Origin: Viridibacillus soli | GTDB taxonomy: Bacteria > Bacillota > Bacilli > Bacillales_A > Planococcaceae | Assembly: GCF_016612995.1 (NCBI RefSeq) | Contig: NZ_JAEOAH010000021.1 | Span: forward strand, 1 to 64,000 | Direction: 5' to 3' | Length of the DNA: 64,000 nucleotides | Shown: positions 34,437 to 44,278 of the stretch, piece after piece | Layout of the letters: each line of letters starts with the position of its first letter | How positions within the stretch are numbered: the first letter of the stretch is position 1 | Notes under the pieces: generated by a model | What the model was told of the DNA's origin: nothing | What the model saw: only the letters and a program-made list of their open reading frames with translations | Database searches by the model: none | Translations under genes and position numbers: made by a program

Positions 34437-35696
34437 TTACTTGGACCTTTTTTTGCGACGAGAATACGACCATTCGTTATCACTCGCTTTAAAGTTATAA
34501 ACAGGTTTAATAATAGCTTTGATTTCTACTGTATTCTGAACATTTCCGAGAATTTCTTCCATTGATTTATAAGCCATTGGTGCCTCATCTAATGTTTCTT
34601 TGTTAACAGAAGAAGTCCATATTCCTGCCATTGTTTTTTGGTAATCTTCAAGATTTAAATTTTTATTTGCTTGGGTACGGCTCATAATCCGTCCTGCGCC
34701 GTGTGGAGCCGAATAATTCCAATCTTCATTTCCTTTACCATATGCAATGATTGAGCCATCTCTCATATTAATCGGAATGATTAGCTGCTCCCCTTTTTGT
34801 GCAGAAATAGCTCCTTTACGTAAAATCATGTTATCAGTATCGATATAATTATGAATAGAATCAAACTCTTCAACTATATGCTTTTCATAATCTAAATGTT
34901 CGATGATGGAACGTGCAATCTGGCGACGATTTTCTTTAGCAAATTGTTGAGCAAGCTTCATATCATGGATGTAATTTTGAAAATCCTCACCTTGTACGTA
35001 TGCAAGATCTTTTGGAATAACAGGATTTTTAGTTTTATATTGTTTTATAGCTGATTGAATTTCTTGGAATCGGCCTTGTGCTTTTAACACATCCACTATT
35101 CCCGTTACATCACGACTTTGGATTTGTTCATATGCTAGCTTTTGATAGTAAGTTGCAATTTTAGCACCAACTGAACGACTCCCTGTATGGATGCAAAGAT
35201 AAAGATAGCCATCCTCATCTTGAGAGACTTCAATAAAGTGATTTCCGCCACCTAATGTGCCTAGACTGTGCTTACTTCTTTCGTCGTTCAATATATGCGC
35301 AGCAACAAATTGCTGCGCCTTTGGAAAATCGTCTGTGACATAGCGAATACTATCGTTATCATGTAAATTAGTGCCTGATGGGACGTATTTCTTTACAGTA
35401 TCATCAAGTTTTTGGAAATCGATGTCTATTGGTGCCAACTTTGTCACGTGAACGCCGCAACCAACGTCAACACCTACTAGATTTGGGACGACCTTATCCT
35501 TTAATGCGATAGTTGTGCCAATGACACAGCCTTTTCCAGCGTGATAATCCGGCATAATGCGGATTTTTGCGTCATGTAAAAACGGCTGATCACATAACTC
35601 TTGAACTTGTTCTACTGCTTTGTCCTGCTGAATATGCGAGAATATCTTCGCATTTGTATGCATTCCCTTTACTTCTATCAACTTTATCATCTCCAT
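34437..35696 (-). CDS. rtcB: RNA-splicing ligase RtcB
   Basis: GTP- and Mn-dependent ligase that joins RNA 2',3'-cyclic phosphate or 3'-phosphate ends to 5'-OH ends. Metal and catalytic motifs are all visible: GVDVGCGVHV (metal cysteine), GTLGGGNHFIE, HTGSRSVGAKI, and SAPHGAGRIMSR near 330 with the histidine that becomes guanylylated. The length of 419 residues is full. Two close starts (35696 and 35690) cannot be separated. No rtcA, release factor or archease is beside it; the only partner is the YvbH-like gene. It may heal RNAs cut by stress ribonucleases. Confidence 0.93.
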   Translation of the reverse strand: MEMIKLIEVKGMHTNAKIFSHIQQDKAVEQVQELCDQPFLHDAKIRIMPDYHAGKGCVIGTTIALKDKVVPNLVGVDVGCGVHVTKLAPIDIDFQKLDDTVKKYVPSGTNLHDNDSIRYVTDDFPKAQQFVAAHILNDERSKHSLGTLGGGNHFIEVSQDEDGYLYLCIHTGSRSVGAKIATYYQKLAYEQIQSRDVTGIVDVLKAQGRFQEIQSAIKQYKTKNPVIPKDLAYVQGEDFQNYIHDMKLAQQFAKENRRQIARSIIEHLDYEKHIVEEFDSIHNYIDTDNMILRKGAISAQKGEQLIIPINMRDGSIIAYGKGNEDWNYSAPHGAGRIMSRTQANKNLNLEDYQKTMAGIWTSSVNKETLDEAPMAYKSMEEILGNVQNTVEIKAIIKPVYNFKASDNEWSYSRRKKRSK

Positions 35697-35829
35697 GTCA
35701 TTTTTTCCGCCGGTGTAGTTTGGGTTATTTTAACATAGGAAGTGGACGATTGAAATTGTTACCCAAAGCGAAAAATGTATACGTATACTATACTTAAATG
35801 ATAAAAGTTTTATGCAGAGGAGATTTTTA

Positions 35830-36528
35830 ATGAGTACACAATGTATTTTATTAATAGACGATGAAGAAGATTTGGCTCGTTTGCTTCAAACGGTGTTACA
35901 TAAGGAAGGCTTTTCGAATGTCGTGACAGCTGGAACAATTCAGGATGGCTGGGACAAATTCCAGTCAGTTAAACCTGATTTAGTGTTGTTAGACATTATG
36001 CTCCCAGATGGTGAGGGCTATGACTTATGTAAACAAATTCGCGGTGTGTCGAATGTACCTATTTTATTTATGTCTGCAAAAGATGACGAAATTGATAAGC
36101 TTTTAGGCCTTGCAATCGGTGGCGATGATTATATTACAAAGCCTTATAGCCCAAAGGAAGTCGCTTATCGGGTGAAAGCTCAACTGAGACGCGCTAGTTT
36201 TTTAGAAGAAAAAACAGCAGTAAAAAGTATTGGCGTTGGACCTTTTGAGATGGATGCGAATGGTACCGAATTGAAGAAAAACGGAACAATCATCGAGTTA
36301 ACCGCGAAAGAAATTGGCTTGATGAATTGCTTTATCCATCATCCAAATCAAATTTTAAGTAAAGAAACATTATTTGAACGTGTTTGGGGCGAGGATTTTT
36401 TTGGTTCTGATAATACGGTAATGGTACATATCCGCCGCCTACGTGAAAAAATTGAGGACGACCCATCTAACCCGACATTTTTGAATACTGTTAAAGGTCT
36501 TGGTTATAAGTTAATAAGTAAGGAGTGA
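35830..36528 (+). CDS. OmpR-family response regulator
   Basis: DNA-binding regulator of 232 residues. Receiver domain 1-120 with Asp55 in LVLLDIMLPDG and the switch lysine in YITKPY; C-terminal winged helix 130-230 ending in NTVKGLGYKLIS. The start at 35830 has GAGGAGA eight bases upstream; the frame opens six codons earlier. The histidine kinase follows after seven bases. The regulated genes are not evident, though a large M28 lipoprotein lies directly downstream. Confidence 0.92.
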   Translation: MSTQCILLIDDEEDLARLLQTVLHKEGFSNVVTAGTIQDGWDKFQSVKPDLVLLDIMLPDGEGYDLCKQIRGVSNVPILFMSAKDDEIDKLLGLAIGGDDYITKPYSPKEVAYRVKAQLRRASFLEEKTAVKSIGVGPFEMDANGTELKKNGTIIELTAKEIGLMNCFIHHPNQILSKETLFERVWGEDFFGSDNTVMVHIRRLREKIEDDPSNPTFLNTVKGLGYKLISKE

Positions 36529-36535
36529 TTTTAAA

Positions 36536-37951
36536 ATGAGGTGGAGATTGACAGGACGTTTTTTATGGTCAGTTGTGGTGATTGTTATTATTGTCGGCAT
36601 CGTTAATACTATGCTATTAGCTGGACTACTCCTTACGCGAAATAGTTATTTAACTTTTAACACTTCTGATACATCTGCCGAGGCATTTACACGCTCTTTT
36701 TCTCAATATATCGAGATGGAAAATGGCTTACCTTTTGTGAATGTAGATGGTGTAAAAGCGTTGCAAGACAAGCATGCTTGGATTCAATTTTTAGATAATA
36801 ATGGACAGCAAGTTGCCGCTCTTAAGACACCTAAAAATCTTGCAACGAGCTACTCGCCTGCTGAAATCATACAAATGTATAAATATCAAGAAATTGATGG
36901 AACTACGACCGTTTATATTGGGGCGATAGATGACCTCAGTTATTTTATTGGGATAAAAGATAATGGCGTTCGGCGTTATGTTTTGACCTATGATTATACG
37001 AAGTTCTTTAAATTCTTTAACCTGCTACTAATAACGTTTCTAATAGTAGATGTACTAATTGCTCTGATCATTGGACTGTTGTTCACTCGGCATTTGACGA
37101 AACCACTTCATACATTAATCGAAGGAATCGGACAGCTACGGAATCGACAATTCACGAAAATCAATATACCTAAAGGTGTTTATACAGACGTTTTCAGAAA
37201 TGTGAATGAGCTATCTGAAAAGTTAAATGAGCATGAAAAAGAACGAGACCACCTCGATCAAATGCGTGAAGAATGGATTAGTAATGTATCACATGATATG
37301 AAAACCCCTCTTGCGTCAATTCAAGGATATGCTGAATTGATGAAGGACGGAGCTAGAGATCTCACAACTGATGAAGTACAAGAATACTCAACAATTGTAG
37401 AGAAAAAATCAATTTATATGAAAGATTTACTTGATGACTTAAATTTAACCACTCGTTTACGCAATCAACAGCTGCCGATGCATTTTGAAGTTATTAATAT
37501 TGTGAGCTTTATGCGTGAACTGACGATTGACCTTTTGAACGATCCTCAATTTGGTGAACGCCAAGTCGAATTTGTGAGTAATGTGGATAATCTCGTTCAT
37601 AAAGTGGATAAAAAATTACTAAAAAGAGCAGTCTTAAACTTTATCTACAACGCGCTTGTGCATAACGATGAAAATGTGTGTGTAACTATTCGAATTGATG
37701 CTGTTTATCCACAAGGTGGACAATCTCTCCTTTATAAAACACGGATAACTATTTCTGATAATGGCCGAGGCATTTCAGCTAAAGATCTTGAACAAGTATT
37801 TGATCGTTATTACCGTGGGACAAATACAAAAAATACTCACGGCACCGGACTTGGAATGGCGATAGCTCGTGATATTATTTTCGCTCATCACGGTGATCTC
37901 GAATTATCTAGCATTGAGAACAAAGGTACGAAAATTGTAATACTACTTTAG
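36536..37951 (+). CDS. Sensor histidine kinase
   Basis: Membrane kinase of 471 residues. Membrane segments at about 10-32 and 160-182 enclose an external sensor of roughly 125 residues; a HAMP region follows, then the dimerisation domain with VSHDMKTPLASI (His253) and the ATP-binding domain (NFIYNALVHNDENV, ISDNGRGIS, GTGLGMAIA). It partners the upstream response regulator. The stimulus is unknown. Confidence 0.92.
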   Translation: MRWRLTGRFLWSVVVIVIIVGIVNTMLLAGLLLTRNSYLTFNTSDTSAEAFTRSFSQYIEMENGLPFVNVDGVKALQDKHAWIQFLDNNGQQVAALKTPKNLATSYSPAEIIQMYKYQEIDGTTTVYIGAIDDLSYFIGIKDNGVRRYVLTYDYTKFFKFFNLLLITFLIVDVLIALIIGLLFTRHLTKPLHTLIEGIGQLRNRQFTKINIPKGVYTDVFRNVNELSEKLNEHEKERDHLDQMREEWISNVSHDMKTPLASIQGYAELMKDGARDLTTDEVQEYSTIVEKKSIYMKDLLDDLNLTTRLRNQQLPMHFEVINIVSFMRELTIDLLNDPQFGERQVEFVSNVDNLVHKVDKKLLKRAVLNFIYNALVHNDENVCVTIRIDAVYPQGGQSLLYKTRITISDNGRGISAKDLEQVFDRYYRGTNTKNTHGTGLGMAIARDIIFAHHGDLELSSIENKGTKIVILL

Positions 37952-38091
37952 ACTTATTAGACTCTATTTTTTTATATTTACTTATCTTCAGCATAATATT
38001 TATCTCATTTTTTAAATAATATTGATATTCTAGGAAAATTAACGTTTAATTAATACTGGTTGGAAAATCCAGTGTAAAGGAATGATATTAA

Positions 38092-40239
38092 TTGAACAAA
38101 TTTTTTCGTGGTGCAATAGCAACAGCTCTAATTGCATCCTCACTCGCAGCTTGTACACCGGCAGAAAAAAAGAAAGAAGTAAAAGAAAACGGGGATTTAG
38201 CAGCAGTAAAACAATATTCTGATAATTATTTATCAAAAGCAGATGCTAAATACTCATTCGATTTTGCAAAAAGCCTTGAACAATTTAAAACAAACGAAAA
38301 GTTAGGATATCGTACTGCAGGTTCTAAAGCAGAACTAAAAACTGGTGAGCTAATTGCAGATGAAATGAAGAAAATAGGGCTTACCGATGTATCAAAAGAT
38401 GAATTCACAGTTGATAGCTGGACATTCGAAAAGGCGGATATGACTTTTAAAACAACTGATGGCAAAGAAAAAATGGCTGTTTTAGGTGCATATCAAACGA
38501 ATTTTGATACGAAAGGTACAAAAGAATTTGATGTTGTTTACGCAAACCGAGGAACAGCAGATGATTTGAAAGACCTTAATATTAAAGGAAAACTCGTACT
38601 TGTAGATGTTAACCAGAGAGATGATTGGTGGATTAGCTACCCTGCTTATCAAGCTCATTTAAAAGGGGCAGCTGCAGTTGTAACTGTACAAAGTGAAGGC
38701 TATAGTGAAGTAGATGGCGACGCTTTAAATGCTCAAGATATTTGTGGGCCTGAAGATGCTCCCGCATTCTCTATATCCCAAAATGACGCAAAAGAACTAA
38801 AGAAATCATTAAAAGCAAATAATAATAAACTAACAGTTAACTTTGATGCAAAATCTACTGTTAAATTAGACCAACCAACATACAATTACTACGGAAAAAT
38901 TGAAGGTAAAGACCCAGAATCATATATTATCCTTTCTGCGCATTACGATTCTTACTTTGATGGCTTCCAAGATGATAATGCTGCGATTGCTCTTATGATG
39001 GGCGTAGCGAAAGGACTTGTAGATAGTGACTATAAGCCTGAGAAAACAATCATCTTTAATGCCTTAGCTGCTGAGGAATGGGGCGTTTCAAATACGCGCT
39101 ATGACTGGTCTACAGGTGCATACAACCAGATTTTCCGCATCCATCCTGAATGGGTTGGAAAAGCATTTGCAGATATGAACTTCGAACTACCCGCTTATGA
39201 GCATACAACGACTAATGAAATTCGCGCAGATTATGAGTTGAAAAACTTTTTAACTAAGTTTACGAAGTCTGTACCGTCAGTTGACGGCGTCTATAAAGAC
39301 GGTATTTCTGTTGTGTCACCTTTACGTACTTGGTCGGATGATTTTTCATTCTCTATTGCTGGGGTCCCATCATTACGTAATGATTTCCAAGATAGTGAAT
39401 TCATGCAGTCTCATTATCATACACAGTACGATAATGAAGACACTTATAATGGAAAAGCTTTAGAATTCCATTTAAATTTATACGGTCTACTCGCTATGCA
39501 TTATGATCAAACTGCCGTAACGCCTCTTGATTTCACAACGAGATTAGATGCATTAAAAGATTCTATTAAGTTGGATGTTTTTAAAGATACTAATATTTCT
39601 TCAAAAGAATTAACAGCAGCTATTGATGCAACATCTAAAACAGCTAAAGATATTAATACTCAAGTTGAGAAAATTAATGCGGCCTATACAAAAGCTTTAG
39701 TGGCTGGTGATGACAAAGAAGTGAAAAAACTTTATGATGACAGTCGCTCTTTAAATAGTAGTTTATTAGCTACTTACAAATATGCACAAGATCAATTCGT
39801 ACGCTTAACTTGGGAAGACGAGCCCATTCTCCCACATGAACATGCACAAAATAATATCATTAACTTACAAGGTGCTATAAAGGCACTTGAAAAAGGTGAT
39901 GCTAGTAAAGCACTAGATGATTATTTATTGGCAATTGATAACAACTGGTATGGATATAGCTTTGACAAAGAAGTATTCGATTACTTCACAAATTATGTAC
40001 TAGATCAACCTGCCGATCGTCTAATGTGGGGTGCAGGACGTATCATGGGTCACGAAGACTTATATGACACTGTAGCGTCACTGAAAAAGAAACGTGATCA
40101 AAAGAATGCTGTTGTTTCTAAAGAACTATCCACCCTAAATGCAGCACTAAAAAGACAAAAAACACTACTAAAAACGTCTGTTGAAGATGAAGTGAAAAGT
40201 GTTCAAGAGTTAAATAAACAACTCAAAAAAATGAAATAA
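38092..40239 (+). CDS. M28-family peptidase lipoprotein with PA domain
   Basis: A 715-residue surface metallopeptidase. The TTG start is forced by a stop just upstream and has AAAGGAA. The signal ends at lipobox LAAC. A protease-associated insert lies near 140-230 (GKLVLVDVNQRDDWW). The catalytic zinc sites are ILSAHYDSYFDGFQDDNAA (His and bridging Asp), NALAAEEWG (Glu pair) and SHYHTQYDNEDTY (His). Unusually, a further 230 residues of helical sequence follow the peptidase part, ending with lysine-rich coiled-coil-like segments. An exported aminopeptidase or carboxypeptidase is likely; its substrate is not known. Confidence 0.82.
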   Translation: MNKFFRGAIATALIASSLAACTPAEKKKEVKENGDLAAVKQYSDNYLSKADAKYSFDFAKSLEQFKTNEKLGYRTAGSKAELKTGELIADEMKKIGLTDVSKDEFTVDSWTFEKADMTFKTTDGKEKMAVLGAYQTNFDTKGTKEFDVVYANRGTADDLKDLNIKGKLVLVDVNQRDDWWISYPAYQAHLKGAAAVVTVQSEGYSEVDGDALNAQDICGPEDAPAFSISQNDAKELKKSLKANNNKLTVNFDAKSTVKLDQPTYNYYGKIEGKDPESYIILSAHYDSYFDGFQDDNAAIALMMGVAKGLVDSDYKPEKTIIFNALAAEEWGVSNTRYDWSTGAYNQIFRIHPEWVGKAFADMNFELPAYEHTTTNEIRADYELKNFLTKFTKSVPSVDGVYKDGISVVSPLRTWSDDFSFSIAGVPSLRNDFQDSEFMQSHYHTQYDNEDTYNGKALEFHLNLYGLLAMHYDQTAVTPLDFTTRLDALKDSIKLDVFKDTNISSKELTAAIDATSKTAKDINTQVEKINAAYTKALVAGDDKEVKKLYDDSRSLNSSLLATYKYAQDQFVRLTWEDEPILPHEHAQNNIINLQGAIKALEKGDASKALDDYLLAIDNNWYGYSFDKEVFDYFTNYVLDQPADRLMWGAGRIMGHEDLYDTVASLKKKRDQKNAVVSKELSTLNAALKRQKTLLKTSVEDEVKSVQELNKQLKKMK

Positions 40240-40252
40240 TATTTAAACTAAC

Positions 40253-40296
40253 TACAAAAAAGCTGAGAGTAGAATTATACTCTCAGCTTTTTTGTA
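40253..40296 (+). terminator. Terminator of the peptidase gene
   Basis: TACAAAAAAGCTGAGAGTA (40253-40271) pairs with TACTCTCAGCTTTTTTGTA (40278-40296). Confidence 0.93.
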
Positions 40297-40767
40297 TAGT
40301 TCTCTTTCAAAGGTTTTAAGTACAAATTAATATAATCAGTAGTTTTTCAAACATTACTATTAAATTTCTATTTATACACACAATGTATAAATAGCGCTTT
40401 CATTTGAATAATAGATTCAAATTCTATTTTATAACACCTATATTTCGCACTTAAACGACAAGTTTCTGTTGTATAACAAAATATTTTTTTACATTAAAAT
40501 AATTATATTAATATATTATTAGAAAGTAGAATACTCATATAAACTAAACATTACCTTGTTAATACGAGTCATACAGCCAATATTAAATTATACAAATATA
40601 TTTATTTTTCAATTTTTATTTTTTTGATTAAACAGTATTTTCAGATAACTTGTTGCTAAATAAATATACATTACGTTATGATATATCTAATTACTATCGT
40701 TCTAAACGGTGGAAATAGTTTTAAAAAGGCGAATATTGAGGGTTTTTGGGGATTTGGGGGGAATCAA
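40297..40767. other. Very AT-rich intergenic stretch
   Basis: About 470 bases of very AT-rich DNA before the glutamine transporter operon. It must hold its promoter, but many TATAAT-like words prevent a single choice. No gene or structured RNA is supported. Confidence 0.4.
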
Positions 40768-41496
40768 ATGATAGAGTTCAAAAATGCAAACAAGTACTAT
40801 GGTGATTTTCATGTCTTAAAAGACATTAATTTGACGATTAACAAAGGTGAAGTAGTGGTTATTATCGGTCCATCTGGTTCTGGTAAAAGTACATTATTAC
40901 GCTGTATTAATCGATTAGAAACCATTTCTGAAGGTTCACTTACTGTTAACGGGATTGAAGTGAATGATAAAAAAACGGATATTAATAAGCTACGTAGAGA
41001 GATCGGGATGGTTTTCCAACACTTTTATCTATATCCGCATAAGACGGTTTTAGACAATATTACTCTAGCACCTATTAAAGCATTGGGGCAATCAAAGGAA
41101 GAGGCAAAAAAAACGGCGCATGCTTATCTAAAAAAAGTAGGTATTCCTGATAAAGCAGATTCTTTCCCATCACAGCTTTCAGGTGGTCAGCAACAACGTG
41201 TAGCAATTGCTAGGGGGTTAGCAATGCACCCAGAAATTATGTTATTTGATGAACCAACATCTGCACTTGACCCTGAAATGATTGGGGAAGTTTTAGATGT
41301 TATGAAATCATTAGCAAAAGAAGGTATGACAATGGTTGTCGTAACGCATGAAATGGGTTTTGCTAAAGAAGTGGCCGATCGAATTATTTTCATCGATAAA
41401 GGTCAAATACTAGAGGATGCAGATCCAACTGAGTTCTATGTTGAGCCTAAAGAGGAACGGGCGAAAGCATTCCTTAGTCGGATTTTAAATCACTAA
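40768..41496 (+). CDS. glnQ: Glutamine/glutamate ABC transporter ATPase
   Basis: ATP-binding subunit, 242 residues. Walker [14 protein letters not shown] near 33, signature [14 protein letters not shown] near 135, Walker [15 protein letters not shown] near 155. The frame opens 30 codons earlier, but the ATG at 40768 has GGGGGG six bases upstream and gives the family length. First gene of an operon ordered ATPase, lipoprotein, permease, permease, the same order as Bacillus glnQHMP. The solute is inferred from that order. Confidence 0.9.
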   Translation: MIEFKNANKYYGDFHVLKDINLTINKGEVVVIIGPSGSGKSTLLRCINRLETISEGSLTVNGIEVNDKKTDINKLRREIGMVFQHFYLYPHKTVLDNITLAPIKALGQSKEEAKKTAHAYLKKVGIPDKADSFPSQLSGGQQQRVAIARGLAMHPEIMLFDEPTSALDPEMIGEVLDVMKSLAKEGMTMVVVTHEMGFAKEVADRIIFIDKGQILEDADPTEFYVEPKEERAKAFLSRILNH

Positions 41497-41518
41497 TACA
41501 AATTAGGGGGATATCATT

Positions 41519-42334
41519 ATGTTCAAACGTAAAAAGGGGTTATTTTCAATCTTACTTTTAGCATTCATGGCTGTATTCATGTTAGCTGCTTGTGGGGACA
41601 AAGATAAGACAACTGGCGGCAAAGATAAAGATGTATTGCAAACTATTAAAGATAACGACAAAATTGTTTTTGGTGTAAAAAATGATTCTAATTTATTTGG
41701 TTTAAAAAATCCAAGCACAGGTGATATTGAAGGCTTTGATATTGATATCGCAAAAGAAATTGCAAAAAGTATTTTAGGTGACGCATCTAAAGTTGAATTT
41801 AAAGAAGTGACATCTAAAACGCGTATTCCGATGCTACAAAATGGTGATATTGATGCAATCATTGCAACTATGACAATTTCTGTAGAACGTAAAAAAGAAG
41901 TAGATTTCTCTGACGTTTACTTTCAAGCAGGTCAATCTCTACTTGTTAAAAAAGGTAGCAAAATTAAATCAATAGATGATATAGATAATTCAACAAAAGT
42001 AATAGCAGTAAAAGGCTCTACGTCAGCTCAAAATATCCGTGAAAAAGCTCCTAAAGCACAAGTTTTAGAATTCGAAAACTATGCTGAAGCTTTTACAGCT
42101 TTAAAAGCTGGTAAAGGTGATACTTTAACAACTGACGACGCAATCCTTTACGGTATGGCTGACCAAGACAACAACTATGAATTAGTAGGTGGGCAATTCA
42201 CTGATGAGCCTTATGGAATCGCAGCTAAAAAAGGCAATACTAAATTAGTAGAGGCTATCAACAAAGCGTTAACAGAAATGAAAGATAGTGGCCGCTACGA
42301 TGAGATCCACAAAAAATGGATTAAAAAGGACTAA
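41519..42334 (+). CDS. glnH: Glutamine/glutamate-binding lipoprotein
   Basis: Solute-binding lipoprotein of 271 residues. The signal MFKRKKGLFSILLLAFMAVF ends at lipobox LAAC. The family-3 binding fold has FGVKNDSNLFGLKNPSTGDI followed by EGFDIDIAKEIAK, and DAIIATMTISVERKKEVDFS, the usual glutamate/aspartate-group ligands region. A strong hairpin (42396-42460) stands between it and the permeases, like the arrangement in the riboswitch operon. Confidence 0.9.
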   Translation: MFKRKKGLFSILLLAFMAVFMLAACGDKDKTTGGKDKDVLQTIKDNDKIVFGVKNDSNLFGLKNPSTGDIEGFDIDIAKEIAKSILGDASKVEFKEVTSKTRIPMLQNGDIDAIIATMTISVERKKEVDFSDVYFQAGQSLLVKKGSKIKSIDDIDNSTKVIAVKGSTSAQNIREKAPKAQVLEFENYAEAFTALKAGKGDTLTTDDAILYGMADQDNNYELVGGQFTDEPYGIAAKKGNTKLVEAINKALTEMKDSGRYDEIHKKWIKKD

Positions 42335-42395
42335 TCCTCCTTTCACCATTTAGTACTTAACCGCTACTTGTTAAAAAAGAAACTTAATAGACTTT

Positions 42396-42460
42396 AACAG
42401 GCAGTAAACCTACTCTAATGGATTCCTGTTAGTTACATTAGGTATGTACTGTCTGTTTTT
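42396..42460 (+). terminator. Intra-operon hairpin between glnH and glnM
   Basis: AACAGGCAGTA (42396-42406) pairs with TACTGTCTGTT (42447-42457) and a T run follows. The loop holds further partly paired sequence. It looks like a leaky terminator lowering permease relative to binding protein. Confidence 0.7.
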
Positions 42461-42526
42461 CTTCATCTTTTTAAGAAGCAGAGACTTTACGAAAATACAC
42501 TCACGTAATTAAAGGAGTGATTCATT

Positions 42527-43180
42527 ATGCTAGATTTTACGATATTAACAGAAAACTGGGATATGTATGCTGAAGGCTTTAAAGTAACACTGCTATGTAG
42601 TTTACTAGCGCTCATTGGTAGTTTTTTACTAGGAACTATATTAGCGGTATTCCGAATTGCTCCGATTAAACCACTGAACTGGATTGGTACCATCTATGTT
42701 GAATTTTTCCGTAATATTCCGCTACTGATTATTGCGTTCACCATATTTGTTGGATTGCCTACTCTAGGTATTTCATTTGATGGATTTCAGGCCGGTACAA
42801 TCGCACTGATTATTTATACCTCAGCCTTTATCGCTGAAGCTATTCGTGCAGGTATATTAGCGGTACACAAAGGACAAACAGAAGCCGCTCGTTCATCAGG
42901 TTTAACTTATATTGAAACGATGCGCTATGTTATTCTGCCTCAGGCCATTAAGATTGTAATTCCACCATTAGGTAACCAATTTATAAATCTCGTCAAAAAC
43001 TCTTCTATATTAAGCGTTATCGCTGCCGGCGAATTAATGTACCAAGCAGATTTAATTTCGCTTCGTACATACGTTGTTTTTGACGTGTATATTATCGTTG
43101 CTTTGCTTTACTTAGTTATTACTCTTCCTCTTAGTTATGGCGTTAACTATTTAGAAAAACGTCTGGCGAAGAGCAATTAG
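42527..43180 (+). CDS. glnM: Glutamine/glutamate ABC permease
   Basis: Membrane subunit of 217 residues. Contact loop TEAARSSGLTYIETMRYVILPQA; NIPLLIIAFTIFVGLP near 63. AAGGAGTGA precedes the ATG. It has its own strong ribosome binding site after the intra-operon hairpin. It should pair with the downstream permease. Confidence 0.88.
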   Translation: MLDFTILTENWDMYAEGFKVTLLCSLLALIGSFLLGTILAVFRIAPIKPLNWIGTIYVEFFRNIPLLIIAFTIFVGLPTLGISFDGFQAGTIALIIYTSAFIAEAIRAGILAVHKGQTEAARSSGLTYIETMRYVILPQAIKIVIPPLGNQFINLVKNSSILSVIAAGELMYQADLISLRTYVVFDVYIIVALLYLVITLPLSYGVNYLEKRLAKSN

Positions 43181-43195
43181 AAGGAGGTCGGGTAC

Positions 43196-43852
43196 ATGGA
43201 TTTTGCAGGTGCGTATACTCCAGATCATTTGAAGTTTTTGTTAGAAGGATTTTTAGTTACATTAAAAGTTGCCGGTATTGCAATCGTACTCAGCTTCATC
43301 ATTGGTGGCTTAATTGGTACAATTCGCTATGCGAAAATTCCTATACTATCGCAAATACTAGCTATTTTAGTAGAGCTTATTCGTAACGTACCGTTACTGC
43401 TTATCATTTTCTTCACTTTTTTCGCTCTACCTGAAGTAGGTATAAAATTGACCCCTACGATGGCAGCAATTACAGCCTTAACAATTTTTGAATCCGCTAT
43501 GTTATCTGAAGTCATTCGAAGCGGTTTAAATTCAATTCATAAAGGGCAACTTGAGGCGGGGCGTTCTTCTGGTCTTTCTTATGTTCAAACTTTGTGGCAT
43601 ATCGTTTTACCACAGGCTTTACGGAGAATGGTACCACCTATCGTGAGTCAATTCATATCATTATTAAAAGATACGTCTCTTGCGGTAGTTATCTCATTAT
43701 CAGAGCTTATGCATAATGGTAGCGTGATTTATGCACAGCCAGGCGGGGACAAATTTATCATGCCTATCTTTATCCTTATTGCAGGAATGTATTTCGTTGT
43801 GAACTATGCTCTATCAATAATTGCACGCCGTTTAGAATTGAAAACGACGTAA
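43196..43852 (+). CDS. glnP: Glutamine/glutamate ABC permease
   Basis: Second permease, 218 residues, paralogous to glnM: LEAGRSSGLSYVQTLWHIVLPQA and NVPLLLIIFFTFFALPE. AGAAGGAGG precedes the ATG, 15 bases after the glnM stop. Last gene of the operon, ended by the terminator 43854-43908. Confidence 0.88.
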   Translation: MDFAGAYTPDHLKFLLEGFLVTLKVAGIAIVLSFIIGGLIGTIRYAKIPILSQILAILVELIRNVPLLLIIFFTFFALPEVGIKLTPTMAAITALTIFESAMLSEVIRSGLNSIHKGQLEAGRSSGLSYVQTLWHIVLPQALRRMVPPIVSQFISLLKDTSLAVVISLSELMHNGSVIYAQPGGDKFIMPIFILIAGMYFVVNYALSIIARRLELKTT

Positions 43853-43853
43853 T

Positions 43854-43908
43854 AAAAAAGGGTTATCGCTCCGTCGAAAGTTTTCGATGCCAGCGATGAC
43901 CCTTTTTT
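43854..43908. terminator. Bidirectional terminator
   Basis: AAAAAAGGGTTATCGCT pairs with AGCGATGACCCTTTTTT (one wobble), with an inner CGAAA..TTTCG stem. It lies between convergent glnP and the YxeA-like gene. Confidence 0.93.
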
Positions 43909-43913
43909 AATAA

Positions 43914-44273
43914 TTATTTTAGTTTTGCTTGTGCTTCTTTTGGAATATCTGAAAGTTGTACTTCATCATATGACGAAACGCCCTTGTCCTCTTTTACATA
44001 TAGCATTAAATATGCGTCTTTACGTAAGTTTTTGCTTGCAGTGAATTCAACTGTTTTTGTTTCACCTTTAGCATTTACACTTTCTAAATTGTAATGGTAA
44101 GTTTCATATACTTTACCATCAGAACCCTTACCTACCTCTTTCACGCCATCTTCTGTAATATGCACATAATAGTTATCTGCGTTCATACGGTTAAAATCCA
44201 CTTTCATTAACACTACAATACCAATAACACCAATTAGAAAAAGTGATGCAATTGCAATTAGAAATTTTTTCAT
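43914..44273 (-). CDS. yxeA: YxeA-family (DUF1093) protein
   Basis: A 119-residue exported or anchored protein of the YxeA family: hydrophobic N terminus (MKKFLIAIASLFLIGVIGIV), then DNYYVHITEDGVKEVGKG, YHYNLESVNAKGE and LRKDAYLMLYVK, the usual OB-fold-like pattern. The second ATG (44273) is chosen because GAAGG lies nine bases before it. Directly follows the FtsX-like permease gene, as yxeA follows yxdLM in Bacillus subtilis. Function of the family is not well defined. Confidence 0.85.
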   Translation of the reverse strand: MKKFLIAIASLFLIGVIGIVVLMKVDFNRMNADNYYVHITEDGVKEVGKGSDGKVYETYHYNLESVNAKGETKTVEFTASKNLRKDAYLMLYVKEDKGVSSYDEVQLSDIPKEAQAKLK

Positions 44274-44278
44274 TATTA

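Noticed and set aside
40297-40767. AT-rich region as a replication origin or partition site
   Set aside because: No DnaA-box cluster, iterons or replication genes nearby; AT-richness alone is common before operons here.
41503-41862. 119-codon minus-strand frame over glnH
   Set aside because: It shadows the lipoprotein gene; composition follows the opposite strand.
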